DNA of 64,000 bases from Taenia hydatigena (lineage: Eukaryota > Platyhelminthes > Cestoda > Cyclophyllidea > Taeniidae), in assembly GCA_036345935.2 (NCBI GenBank), contig JADWOT020000004.1, forward strand, positions 18,283,423 through 18,347,422. The letters are read 5' to 3'. A model generated the notes under the pieces. It was not told the origin of the DNA and ran no database searches. It was given only the letters and a program-made list of their open reading frames with translations. Each line of letters begins with the position of its first letter. Position 1 is the stretch's first letter. Shown piece after piece: positions 12,030 to 24,913 of the stretch. The position numbers and the translations under genes are program-made.

Positions 12030-12125
12030 TTCCCTTGGCCGTATTCTTCACCCACGTGGCCGTCACAGAAGTCAAACAATTAGCCTTGATTTGGTCTTCA
12101 ACAAAAATGCCTGCTCCATTCCTCC
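12030..12125 (+). mobile_element. Possible remnant of a retrotransposon endonuclease domain
   Basis: Within a 134-residue open frame, the segment HPRGRHRSQTISLDLVFN resembles the late part of the apurinic-type endonuclease of LINE elements, where a T-R-x-R motif precedes SLLDLVFTN. The frame decays right after this point, and the catalytic SDH-type motif expected downstream is not intact. It lies on the opposite strand from the fragment at 10616-10807, so the two are not one element. Confidence 0.3.
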
Positions 12126-13456
12126 TTCCTACTTTTTAGGGGATAAACAATGCGGGGTCGAACGAGTAGGAGTTTTAAAGTTGAGAAGTTGAATTAAGGC
12201 CTTTAAGGCCAATAAACTTGTTTCGATATGTTTAATGGCTTCCTTTGGGGAATCTTGAATGTCTCGGACCCCAACCACAAGTGACTTAATTTCATCCATC
12301 TCCGAGAATTGGAATTTCATTGTCGAAAAGGAGTTAAGATATTTTCTCTATTTTGAAGACCTTGTCACCACCCTGATGCCACTTCTTTTCCAATCGGCAC
12401 CGTGATGAGCTCGATACGGTGATGCCTCAGGAGTCCGGCGCATTTGGCCGTAATGCGATAAGGAATCCCGGTGACAGCCAGTCTTTGTTTTGTACTTTGA
12501 CAGACGATTTGCTCCATTCTTTCCTTCGGTTGTGAAAACAAATTGAGACAATAATGGTGGAGTGGAAATCCAGAAATATTTTTTCGCACCTCCTACGACA
12601 GGTTAACAACTGTATCCAGGTGTATTCCAAGCATCCAATCCATCAATTCAGCCTTCTGTTGCGGCGGCATGGACCTGTGAATTTAAGGCAGCGTGTGTGT
12701 GAGAAAAGTGTTTAATTGCAGAGACTGTTTTGCTGTTTCGGTGTGAAAATTCGGCTGGTAACAATGTCTCCTCGCCAGAAGATATGTTTGGTTGTGAAAA
12801 TGTCGCAACTTCACGCGAGATTGTTCACACTTTTCTAAAGGGTTGCACCATTCCTAAATGGCCTTTCGAGGGGTTGGATAAAAATCGTGGAAAAAAACAT
12901 TTCTTACTAATTTGTCTAACTGCTGGCAGGTCACTAAATGCTTTGCGCAGAGAGGGAATAAATGTTACCCCAATCTGCCGATGAGTTCTCCTCAATCAGC
13001 CGTTAAAAAATTTTAAAAAGAGGTTTTTTAAGGTTTAGTATTAGGGGCACTTCTTGCCATTTACGGTTTTACTAAGTCATCAAGAAGCGAATTAGTCTAC
13101 TCAAACACATAGAACACACAGTAGAGCCATATAACAAGGCACGGAGTTTACCATGTTTCACGTCTACTCTTCCTTGTCCACTTTTCGCACTCCCGTATTT
13201 CCCACCCATGTCCACCCTGATTCTATCTGGCTAGTAGGAAAATGGACGAGGTATCACATGCTCACATAATGTCTTTATACAGGTCAAGCAGATTGCTCCA
13301 CGACCAACTTTTCTTGGTGGTTCACGGCTAGTGCCATTTTAGCTATTAACAGCTCTCCTTTAGTCCACGGGACCGTTGTGGGCGCCAAGGATAAGTGTCT
13401 TTTTCTGACCTTCATCCAACAACAGAAACTAGGATAGTTGCACTTTAAGACAGAGA

Positions 13457-13651
13457 TTGCTTTCCGCTGCCAGAAATATAGCACCCTGGGACTTCCCTGA
13501 GGACAAGACAATATACTTGGACAAAGGATGGGTTGTTGGCATACAAAAGGACTTGAGGCTACTGGCGCGGTCCGAAGGCTGGGCCGTCCGGTGGAGGTAC
13601 GATGGCGGAGCCATCAATCGGCCCGCATACCAAATTCAAGAGCTAAACTGA
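13457..13651 (+). repeat. Dispersed repeat, copy A
   Basis: A 19-base block at 13490-13508 matches the reverse complement of 15574-15592 at 18 of 19 positions, and a second block about 55 bases on (AAAAGGACTTGAGGCTACTG) also has a close counterpart. Translated, both copies contain DFPEDK and a later LLAR/LLAW-type segment, so the repeat may derive from an old coding element. The family is unknown to me. Confidence 0.5.
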
Positions 13652-15424
13652 CAATTCACCTATGCACAAAGGATTCGGAAGACCATTCCTTTAGTCTTCC
13701 ATTCGCCCTCCCCCCTGTAATGGGAGTACAAGCCACGGGAGCTGGAAGTGTTCGTGAGGTAGAATGCGCACGAACACAAATATCAGATATTCGCAATTTT
13801 CAAGTGAAAAATCGCTTTACCACGGCATTTGGTTAGTTGTCGAAGGCGGGTGTCATTTCCCGACCCTCAGCTAAGGGTTGCCCATATTCTTCCGTCCATA
13901 GCAATATGCGCTTCTTCCACTTCGCTGAGGCTTATCACGCAGTAATAGAAATTGGGATGGTTGCCCTCTAAGATCCGATTCCCATGTCGCTGCCACCACT
14001 TTGGCACCCGAAGTCAATCATGAAGAAGACATAATACTAAAGTCGAATTTGTATTGCCAACGTACAGTAGGGCTTGACGACACTGGCATGAGCCGCAGAT
14101 CAGGCCACTTTGAGGAGAGAACGTGGCGGAGTTCCTAAGTGATCCGTTGCCAAACCCGAGATTTAAACAAATAAGTCAGAAATTGATAAAAAGAAAAATA
14201 AAATTCACACCTTTAGTACTTATAAAACTTAGTTATGGCCCCACGCTATCCACCTGTTCGGAGCGCTGTATCACAAGAGCCTATTTTTGAAAAAAAAGTG
14301 AAGATTGGCAACTAAAACCTCTCTGCCACTTCCACTGTCATTCTTGAATTATGCAATAAATTTGTGCAGACTCGACTCCATCGTGATGAATTGATATTAT
14401 TTTTACTGTGCGTTAGCTGCCGCGGGCATGACCTTCGGGGTCAAGGCTTAATTGTCTCCCTTTGCACCCACTTCCATAAGGACTCCACGAAGATGAACAT
14501 TCCTAAAGGTATTAGCAAACACAATTGATAGAAAAAAACTTCTGCAAAACTATTCAAATCATTCCCGCTTTGGTTAAAAGGTCACGTGATTGCTTACCTT
14601 CCAAGCACATTCCACCAGGAAAAAATACACAAGTTGCTTTCGCTTCAAACCATCCAGGTAAAGGTAGACACATTTATTAAGGATTCACTCCAACTACCAA
14701 ATCTTGCATAATCTACGTACCCAGTTGACCAGTAAATGCGCGTTCATTCATCATTCATTCTCGACTTCCAAATGAATCATTAATGCGATTAAACCTGAGA
14801 ATTAAGCTTGTGTTTTATAGTATTCATTTTCTTCCCATTTCATTTTTAACAAATCTACTTAACTTCTGAAAGGGCTGCTGTCAGTTATCATTCCATCGTT
14901 TAGCCCAATTCGATAAAGGCCGTCCGATTTGAACACCTTAAATATGCCCCGAAGGCGTGATAGCCCAAATTGTTGATAGAAGAGGAGGAACTTGGCGACT
15001 ATTAGCCTGGACCCGACGACCACCTCACAGAGTAGAGGCATAACCTGCGACATCAGCCCAAATGCGAAGTTCTCAAAATAAATTTGCATCAATGTATTCC
15101 TGAATGGCCCTACCATGCCGTAACTACAGAACAGGATGCGCCAGCTGCTGTCTCGCTGCTTGAAGGGATCATCTTCGGGTCGTGATGACTCACGTCCATT
15201 GTAATAACTTGAATCTCGTTGAAAGTCACCAATCTGTTTTGTAGTAACTTGGTATTGTGTTTAACTGTGTGTTTTAATTACGTGGACTCCTCAATCTCTG
15301 TGGTTTGCACCTCAAGTGGGTTCAGTAGTCTCTCAGGCCTTCTGCGAGCTAATAATAAGTCCTATTTTATGTCATTATGCCTTTTTATGACCTCCGGGTG
15401 CCGTCTGGCATTGAGAAATACACG

Positions 15425-15610
15425 CTATACGTTTTGTTGTTTGTTAAACTCTCGATTTCGGTTACTGTCAATTGAGAGGCCAAGTTGCTCTTGCTGGATA
15501 TGCTGACCTCTACGCCATGCCAGCAGCCCCAATTCCTTTCCATCCGCCTGCTTCACCTGACTATTGCATCTTCTCTTGTCTTCAGGGAAGTCACGGGACG
15601 CCACCTCCAT
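15425..15610 (-). repeat. Dispersed repeat, copy B (inverted relative to copy A)
   Basis: The minus strand matches copy A at 13457-13651 in two blocks in the same order. The translated frame includes SRDFPEDKRR, then KELGLLAW. Both copies are short and diverged. Confidence 0.5.
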
Positions 15611-17137
15611 TCATTCTTCAAACGTGTTTTGAAGAATCACCTGAGTAAATTATGCGTCTGATTGAACTTTGTGGCCAAAATTTTAGCTGCGATACGTAAG
15701 TTGATTAATTTGCACTTCGGCAAAAAAAATATCTTTGTTGACTTTTGGCAAATTAATTGGTTCCTTGATTGGTCCACTTAAAATAACACCATTTCTCATC
15801 CCCATACCCCGCCTTTTTCACCAACCGAATCATCGGTAGTTAGATGGCTCGCCGTTTCATATGCATCACCTTCACAATGTCGTTCAAACTCCAAACTTTA
15901 AATCTTTCTCACTCACAAGCAACATCTTCGAAGGATATCCTGATAACGGGTTTCCTCCATCTAATCATGTTAACTTTTGTCCAGATTCGGGTAGTACAAG
16001 CAGACCACTGCATTTTCATCAGCCGGCGTTTTGACTAAAACCCACGCATATGGTCTCGGAGGCTGAAGAAGCGAAACTAAGAGACCCCAAACTGACTCAA
16101 CCCACACCCTGAAGTTACTGAAACCAGAATCCCTTCACATACAAAGCATTAGTATGCGTGAGTGAGGGAGAGAGAGGTGGTTACAGGCAGACAAGCAGAC
16201 GGGGAGGTGGACGTGGTGACGGTGGTGATATCGCCCTCCCTTCACAGAATGACATATCCCCCTTACCATCGCGTAAAATCGTCACGTCCGAGTTCTAAGG
16301 CGTCGTCCAAGCAGGCACTCCCAAGTGTATGTGCGTGTGACTTTTATCCAACAAGCCTGTCAGGGGTGTCCTCGGGCGTGTGTGTGTGTGACCGCTTACG
16401 CTTTTTCATTCCCATTCCGATTTGGGAGACATGCTGGCCTGGCAGAGCAGGCTGATCCATAGCGTGAAAGATGTTATCGATGTGCAGAAAAGACTAAGGA
16501 ACTAACATCATAACTGACGCCAGTGGAGCTTCCTTCCACTCGATGAAAAGATCTATACGGTAGTTCTCTAAGTGCATGCCTCGTGTCTCGGGTCCATTTT
16601 AAAAGGTGTCAGTGACACTTAGAGCTATTTCTCTCGCCATCAAATCAAGAAATGCGATTCCGTCCAATCATGAGTAAGTGAATTTTCCTTGAGTCCCCTC
16701 TCGTGAAGCACCAATAGATGTTGCATTTTTCGTTGCAAGACCTAGGGTGCGATAGATCAAAGGGGTGCCTAAGCGATTGTAAATCGCAAACACCCGGACA
16801 CTACTTATGTCCCAACCATAAAATGGTCAAAGTGAATGCCACTGGTGAGAGGTTGATTACTGCCTCGTGTGACTAAGTGCTTCTGCGAATGAATCGACCC
16901 AACCAACCGTCCAGCGCTACGCCGTCCTTGTTGCAGTACATTGTATACTCGTCCAAACCTGTTTTACGGCAGTCGCATAGTGGCTGTCACCCGCCGTTCC
17001 CCCAAACACTGAATACACTCTCGTGATACTCAAGTGGGAGTCCCCTGCCATTTGGGTGTGTTACAACATGTCCACTGTCGATGTTTACAACTAATGCTAC
17101 CTCACAGTCCACCGTGACTCAGAATCAAAGATGATAG

Positions 17138-17163
17138 GTGGGTGGGTGGTTGGCTGGGTGGTA
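17138..17163. repeat. Degenerate GGTGGGT microsatellite
   Basis: Imperfect GGTGGGTGGGTGG followed by GGCTGGGTGG. Low-complexity DNA with no coding signal. Confidence 0.6.
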
Positions 17164-20100
17164 CGATGCTACGATAATTGAACTCTCCATGCCTCCACTC
17201 ATCACACACGCAAGCGCACACGCAGATACATATACAGAGAACAGCTTGCGCATCCGTGAAACTGTTACCGGACACCTCTGGTCCCCATTCTTTGGCCCCA
17301 TCACACATATCAAACAAAACATACCACTGGAGCTGGGTGTTGAATGATTGCGTCTGTTTTCAAGCCTCTACTCACAATGAAGGGCGAGTTTGCAGTGATG
17401 GGTCACCTAGGCAGTGGCGGATGGTGAATGAAAGAATAAAGGCAGCTTTAATATTAATTATTTTTGGAGGCCTTTTCGAGGGCAGGCGTGAACCCTAAGG
17501 TAAATTGCCTTGGAGAGGCTTCAACAAGCGTGTACAGAAGGGTGGGAAGGCTTAGGGGAGGGGCATTTCCTCTTCGCGATGCGATGCAGCACTTGAATTA
17601 CCCCTTCAAACGTTTGAAGAAAAGGGGAAATTAAGAAAATGTAAATTAAGACAGTCCATCCCATTCCTCACTTCAAACAGCAGACACAAAGGCATTGGGA
17701 TGTGGTTTTTGAACCAATGCGGGAAGAGAAGGCATTCACGGGGTGATTATCCTCAACTTGCCTGCTTTGAATTTACACTCGGGAACTGAATGGATCATTG
17801 TCATCAACCTATACAGTGCTAATTAAATTTCGAATAATTTTTTCCTTTCCAACATGAAAACTTCGAGTCTAGCAAAGATAGGGGAGAGATATATTTTCTT
17901 TAGTTATTGGAGCCATTCGGACGGTTTCTGTGGCAGTTTAACAGTACCGCCTAAGTCACATCAAGAGATAATGGGGTAAATTTAATCGGAAAAAAGTCTG
18001 ACATTTGAATTGTGGATCAAGAGATCTCCATAGAGAGAGCCGTGCGTGTCTCAGCAGGGCTCTTTGTGCCCCCGCATTCCAAGTTTCATGATCCAGGTGT
18101 GGGTGCCACTATCATGCTGTCTTCAGGTCTCCGAGTTTGGATCGCTTATACTAAATTGTCTGGAGTGTAATCCAGTTGATCTATTAATTACCTATTAAGA
18201 ATGTTAAGATGAAGCATAACGAAAAGAACTCAGTAGACCCTCGCAACATCCTGTAAAGCCATACCACCAAACCGGATGAGCACATGAGTGCAGGTCTTAA
18301 AAGCAGTATCGAGGCCCTATATGGGGCCGATGAAAGTTTCGTTGAATGGTCTGCTGCATTCTCTTCCCGAATGACACTGTAATGTAGTGGAGTTTCGTAT
18401 CAAGATACGTGTTCGCCCCCAGCGTCACGTATTCGTGACATCCGTTCTCTATCCGTAACTGATAGCCGTAGTTCAACTAATACGTACACTCGCAACATAT
18501 TTTGTTGAGTTAAAGGTAGAAATGTGATAATTCGTGTCATTTATTTACTTATTTTCCTCTCACACGTTAATAGTGTCGAATTTGGCAGCTTATACGCCCT
18601 GACAGAACCAAATTTCGAAGTACTGTAGATCGCTCGCATTTCTAAGCCGAGAATACGAGTTAGAATACAGACCGAGGTCCTAATTCTTCTACTTTACCAG
18701 CCAATTTTCGATACTCTCTGATCACAAGGGTAAAATTTATTAACGAGGACGCCAAGGAGTATCTATCTTCGTTTCACCAAGGAGTACAACATGAATTGGG
18801 CTGTCGCAACTGTATTGATGTGGCTAGACGGCTAGACAGTCGCCGTACTGATGCTCACACCCAGTTTACAATGCATTGGTGGCTCTACAGGACGATTTTA
18901 ATCATGGTAGGATTTCTTAAAACTGGTTTTGCCTTGCAAGATCACACGACTCCTGCCTAGTATAAAAATCACGGCAAATGCATGGGAAATAAGGCGTTGT
19001 GGCCGATGGCTAAATCAGTATACTTGTTGGACCAGCGTTTTTTGCGACTACTAAGAACTGATCCGATGCCAGATCAGGTTTGTTTGTGAAAGTATTGACG
19101 TTGACTTTACTCATCCTCTTATCGCACAAGCCAGAGATTTCATCACCTTGTAAAAAGTGTGCATTTGGCTGTGAGATCCTTTACTTTGGTGAATAGAAGT
19201 TTCGCTAGAATCGTCTTTACTAATGATTGCCAATTCCTGCTTTATAAGCCTCTCAAGGAACAATTAGTCTGGTTGTGTTGGATCAATTTCACACCAAAGT
19301 GTCTTCAGGTTTTGGATGGGGCCCAGTAATGAAATGAGATCCCGTTTGAACCAATCAGAGCAGAGTCTGGGTGACCGCTTGAGTCTAACACAAATTCGCC
19401 AAACCATCTTCCTTCCTGCCTCACAGGAACCCTCTTCATCAAATTTTCACTGCTATTCTCTCAACCCTTCTCCACACCCACTATCATACCACTTTCCTTA
19501 CTGGTACGCTTTATAACGCCAGTAGGGCTGCCTGGACAGCCGGATTACCATCCCTTCCGGTCCGCTGTAGCCTAGACTATTTAGCACTGTCTCCATTTTC
19601 TTTTTACAAAAAAAAGAACTCCTTCATTTTCCTCATGGCACTAATAATGATGTCACTCCAATTAGTTGAGTCGGAGAAGGAGTAGGCGTTGAAGAGTTAA
19701 TTTTTGCACCAGAATTAGTAACCACAGTTTGTTGGTCGCCCTCATTCACATTGTTGAAATTTTTTCAGACAGATCGTCAACGTGAGCGCCAGTGTCTGTG
19801 TGTGAACTGCACATACGGCTGATTATCATTCGTCTCGAAGTCTACTACCACACCAATGGGTGTAGTGGTGGTGACGGTAACAGATGTAAACAAACGGCAG
19901 CTCCAACGGAACTACGAAGAGGGGAGGACAGACAACTTATGAGGCGAGGCTTCCTGTCTTTCTCCCCTCCCACCGACAGCTGGTTAGTGCGACTGAATTG
20001 TGCCTTCCATTTCTCAATTGCCTATGTAACGGGCAACATTGAAGAGTCTTCAGCAAGACAGCCTCATTGTACACGGTAGAGCGCTGACGATTAGTAACTT

Positions 20101-20233
20101 CTGATCCGTTCCGGTGCATTTTAAATGTAACAGCCTTTATCCTATTAGAAATCACTTTGGAATATTTAATTAGCTACTAAAATACAGGGATTGCAAAAAT
20201 CGGTATGGCAGAATAGAGGTAGTCCAGTAGTTG

Positions 20234-20508
20234 ATGCAGAAATTGGAACCATTCTTCAGCAGAGCGGGAGGCCTTCAGAGTTTGACGGTGAGTGTGCATC
20301 TCGTCAATATCGGCGGATCAACATGCTATGAAGAGTTCGTGAACAACGTTCAAGGAATTAATTTTGTTACTTCGATGACATTTGCATTCTCCTTTTCGCC
20401 TTGTTGCAGCATCGAGGCAAATATGTGGTGTCCATTATCTTTCTGCTCGGAGTTACTGCAGTTTTGGCTCTCCTTCTGTGGCCACTTTGTACAGCACCCA
20501 CACTGTGA
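20234..20508 (+). CDS. Putative small tail-anchored membrane protein (weak)
   Basis: Two exons are proposed: 20234-20287 with a GTGAGT donor, and 20410-20508 after a pyrimidine-rich CCTTGTTGCAG acceptor. They join in phase to 50 residues ending in TGA. The second exon encodes HRGKYVV followed by an uninterrupted hydrophobic stretch of about 22 residues (SIIFLLGVTAVLALLLW), then PLCTAPTL. This has the shape of a C-terminal membrane anchor. No homologue is recognised. The first exon also reads plausibly in another frame (EIGTILQQSGRPSEFD), which does not join in phase. It may be the 3' end of a larger gene, a micropeptide, or chance. Confidence 0.25.
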
Positions 20509-23500
20509 AATCAAAAGTGATGCTGTTCTTTAGAGTGGATTCAAGCTGACATTACAGCAGCCGAGTTACCTCTAGGGACAAGGAATCGTGGACGATTGAA
20601 AGGCTCGCCTAATTAATTGAATTATTCTATGCCAAATCTGGCATAAATGGCCTCGCGGTCAGCTCGGATCATCAACAAACGAGATGCTTGGCTGTTTAAA
20701 GTGTATCAAATGAACAGACATGCAATAAGTTGGTCAATTACTTAAGGAGGGGGCTCGATTTGGCAAGCTATTCAGTCTTGAAAATAAGTCAGGTGAGAGC
20801 AAAATGAATAGAGTGAAAAAGACTGTAAAGGACCCAATAGATCTATTCGGCCACCTGAAACTACGCGTAAGTGAGACGGAGCAAATTTTGACTATTTCGC
20901 CATTTCAAACCCATTTGGCCGTCTGAAACGAATTGATGGTAGGTGAGGCACATTTGCAAATGCCAGGAATGCAGTCTATTAGTTCAGATCTAGTCTTACT
21001 TTGATGACATCGAGGCGTATACCCGGTTCATCTCCGTCTTTATGGAATACAGAGGAAGTAGTAGATTTTTGGACACCCGATCTTTCCTATGCAATTCAGG
21101 ATTTATGTCTTCATCGGCCGTCGTCTCGGTTGTGTTCACCCGGCGGCGATGGTCGCTGTAGTTTTATCTGCATCGCAACCCAGGGAGGCTATGACACTGT
21201 GGCGAAGTCTGAGCCCTGCACTTTAGCCGTTTGGTAGTATGAAATCCGAGGGACAAAAATTAGCTCTCGTAGACCAATAAAAACTTTATTCGAAATGGAC
21301 TAAAATGAGCAGTGTAATTGAGGTGAAGCAAAGTGGTGGAAGGTGCCCGGGTGGGTTTAGGACCTCTCACCACTTTGAAAAGGCGAGAGGTACACGTGAC
21401 TTGAGTTTCCAACGGATTTTTAGGGGTCTGTCTAATCTATTCCCCTCAGTTTTGGTCTCGTTAACTGACTAAAACCTCAGCTAAGGATCATTCCAAGTAC
21501 TGAATCCCCACAGATCATAATCTTCACGCAAAAAAGATGCTTTCCCATAAAATAACTCAGATAGTAATTAATATCCCATTTAGATTGTGTAGAGTTAGGA
21601 ATTTAAGCACAGCTTACATAGTAGTGCTTACTTTCAACCAAGGGGAACGGGAAGCCCAAGTAATTGTTTCTATTCAGCGTTAACCCCACCCAACTGCTAT
21701 GTTTAATTTGGGTGCCGTTACCGAGGCGAGGGCCCCAGCGACCAGAGGTCACACAAAAGGCCGTACTTCATGTCCTCCCATCTCCTCACTGAGCAGGTCA
21801 GTTAAGTACATTGGCGCGGCGATGCGCTAAACTCTGCTTGTGAACAGTTGGAACCGCAGTAATACGGCATCATTTGGCTGATGTTGGGCTTAATGCAACT
21901 AGCTCTACCTATCACAAGCTGTTGAAAGCACCATAGAAAAGCGATCAGGCAACTAAAGTACTAGCAGAACTTATTTGTTAGGTGGTCTGTATCACACCGA
22001 AGAACTCAAAGTTAACTTAGTTGGTAAAATTGGCCGGTTACACCGGATGCCTTCCTTCTAAGTGGATTTGGCATTGGAGTGGGCTAGCAAAAGGGCATTT
22101 CAGGGGATGCGTGTTAAGTACACTACCACTGGGGATGCCAAAATGACACAAATTTCTCAACAAATATTATCCTACTACTGCATGGACAAGTGAACATTGC
22201 TGAGGTGATAAAATCCACAGTTTTGTGATGTGATAGACGCCCTAGTTCCTCCCATGTCTGCCAGGCAGTATCAATGACAAATAAGCGATAAACCAAGCAT
22301 TGCTCTCCCAATAAACTCTTGAAGCATCCTATAGCAACTAAGACTAGCCAATGACGAATGTGTAAACTGTTGGTACGCAAAAAGCAGTTCCAATTTAGAT
22401 TGCAGAACGGGTTGAACGGCTACTTGCGATTGTGTTGACATTAAGCGGACGTCTAGCTCATGACGACTTGTCACAAGTGCAGATTATCAACTCTCGCTCC
22501 AGCTGGGTGGCCACAAACTTCATTTAGCAGTACTTCGGCTAGTTAAATACAATAATCGACTACTCAGTTCCCATGAGTTCGCTTTGATTGATGGCACATT
22601 CTTTCGGTCGCACTACGGTGAACGTTGGATTAAGAGAACGTTTTTAAACCCCACTTTTTTGCCTATTTGTTAGATTAATGCGAAAAAATCCACTTACCTA
22701 CTTATCACCAAAGCATTAACTGCCGATTTTCATAACCTTTTTCAATCGGAATGATCTGTGTTTACTTATTCTTGGTACAAAGTGAAATTAAGGGGTTTTA
22801 GCTGCCTTCTTAATCAAATTACTAATTCACAATGTTTGTAACCACTTTTAGCTGCCCATCTTATGACCCTTATAACCCGATCCATCCCTGAGGACATTAC
22901 ATGATGGCCCAGCCCGTATACACTTGCCATATCAACACAAAAAGAGTTGAAAGCTGGCAGGGGGTCAACTTGGCAACATAGTCTCCGCATCACTGTAAAC
23001 TGTGCTCTCAGTGCTCTGTAATCACTTTTCTACATTGACAATCTTAACAGTAATTAAATGTAGTCAAACATCCACGCGATATGAACAAATTGAACACCAG
23101 TTGAGTTTCATTAAAGGGCTTCATTCACCCCGTTAAGTTGAAGGATGGAGGATGTTCAGTCAGTTGGATTAATTACGACTCTGCAAGCCTCCATTTGAGC
23201 CTCGCAATGCATCATTTCCACCATTATTTAGAACTTGGGGGTGACGCAGTACCACAAAATATTTCAAACTTCTCATTCTTCCGAGACGAGTTCACCACCA
23301 TTGCCGCCAATGTGGCCCTCCAACCATATTCCAAGAAGCATACAAGGAAGCTAGCAGATCAACGAGCCATTTACAGTAGCGGAATGTCAACGGATCTTGT
23401 GGTGAAGGTGAAGGCTACGATTACGAGACCCTGATCCGCCTTACCCCATCACCTGCTCTGTGTTTACGTCACGCAGGCCGAGACGAGGGTGAAGGGGATG

Positions 23501-24913
23501 AGGGGAGAGGGAGGGGAGAGTTGAGACTTTATTGCTGCGGTTGGCGTTTTCAAACCTCAACGGGGTTTTTTTACTGCTCTGGTGACCGTGTACTGATTTA
23601 TGACGGAACACTCTGTGACGCATTGCTCATCCCCGCACACACAAATACAACACGCAAAACCATCGCTTTAAATATGGTGCTTAAACGATGAATTGTGGGG
23701 ATGATGGAAGGAAGTACCGCTGGACGATTTTATGAATTCCGACTGCTAGATGCATGATTAAGATTAAAACCCCAACAATGGCGTTTGACTCCACTAGAGG
23801 AAAACATGTGACACGAGAAAAGTTCTCGACGGGATGGGACATATTTTTGTTGACATTCCATCCCCTTTTCCAGCCCAACTCTAAGTGAGTTCTCTAAGCC
23901 CTAAACTAAGGAGTGAGTCAGAAAACAAACTGGAAATGCCAGCCCTGGCGATTGTTTGCTTCAAACCCAAGTTATGCAAATAAATAATTCCCAAGCCGCC
24001 AGCCAACCCTGATGAGTCTATCAGCCCCTGATCTATCATCTAGTCTACTTTTCCATTGATTCAATTATGTTGTAGCTTCGTTCAGCCGAGATCTCCTCAG
24101 TCAGTCTTGATCCCTCAATTCACTCATTCATCTATCCACCTAGACCCACCACAGATTGTCAGTGAAACATTAACTATGCTAAAACTCGTCATTATCAACT
24201 ACATTCCCAACTCTGGCTCCCCATTCGCCCGCTGAAACTCAGCATCAAAAAACTCGTTTTGCATTCGTCGACAGTATCCACGCCAGTTAAACTTGACACC
24301 TTGGCGTTTCGCCTGATCGTCTCTCATTCCTACTGACAACATCATAACTTCTCACTCACAAAAACGTGGCTTCGGGTCAGAGATACCATTCTACCTCCAC
24401 CGATCATTGTAAGCTACTAAGCTTTGTAAATAAAAATTCTTAATTCATTACGTACCTGACCCCAAAATTGCGCTGTGGAACACTCACACTAGTTAAAACA
24501 TTTCACCGTCTGAGTGAATTACCCAATGAGTCGCCTGTGCGCTAACTACCGGCACCGACCCACAAATAAATGCTGGTAGCGAATGTTGACTCAAACGGCC
24601 AAAAGGCCAACTTAGCCAACACGGTGCTGACGCACAAGGTCACGGCTACAAAATGAAATGAGCGCCTCATAACTGGTCTAATAACCACCCATCCTCCCCC
24701 CTCCACCGGTAATTCGCTTGGTCACATACACACGCAAATGCCTGAGTATTCACTGGCCAATCACATGGTTGCTTGTCTGTCTGCTTTACCCCGACGCGGA
24801 AGCGGACGCCTGTCCGTACAACCACCGTCATTGCTACTGTACAGTACATGTGCACACGGCATAAACAGTAGCCTGTTCGCTTGCTAGTCATCACCGCCAT
24901 CGCCTCTATCAAG
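20509..24913. other. Intergenic region upstream of the bZIP locus
   Basis: No supported gene over 4.4 kb. Several open frames of 60 to 115 residues on both strands lack recognisable domains. The part closest to the bZIP start (about 24,500-24,913) contains CCAAT motifs near 24,520 and 24,764 and is the likely promoter and 5' UTR, but no TATA box or start site can be fixed. Confidence 0.5.

Larger units (their letters stand above)
12193..20233. other. Long intergenic region with short repeats and no confident gene
   Basis: About 8 kb in which no open frame shows a recognised domain. It contains the inverted repeat pair at 13457-13651 and 15425-15610, a TG-rich stretch near 16380, a GGTGGGT-type repeat near 17138-17163 and a GTCAC-N6-GTGAC palindrome at 18424-18439. 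Small open frames in G/C-rich parts (for example 16162-16455) lack splice or start support and look like chance. Confidence 0.5.

Noticed and set aside
12348..12630. Three overlapping minus-strand open frames
   Set aside because: Three different frames open over the same 280 bases is a composition effect; none has a motif.
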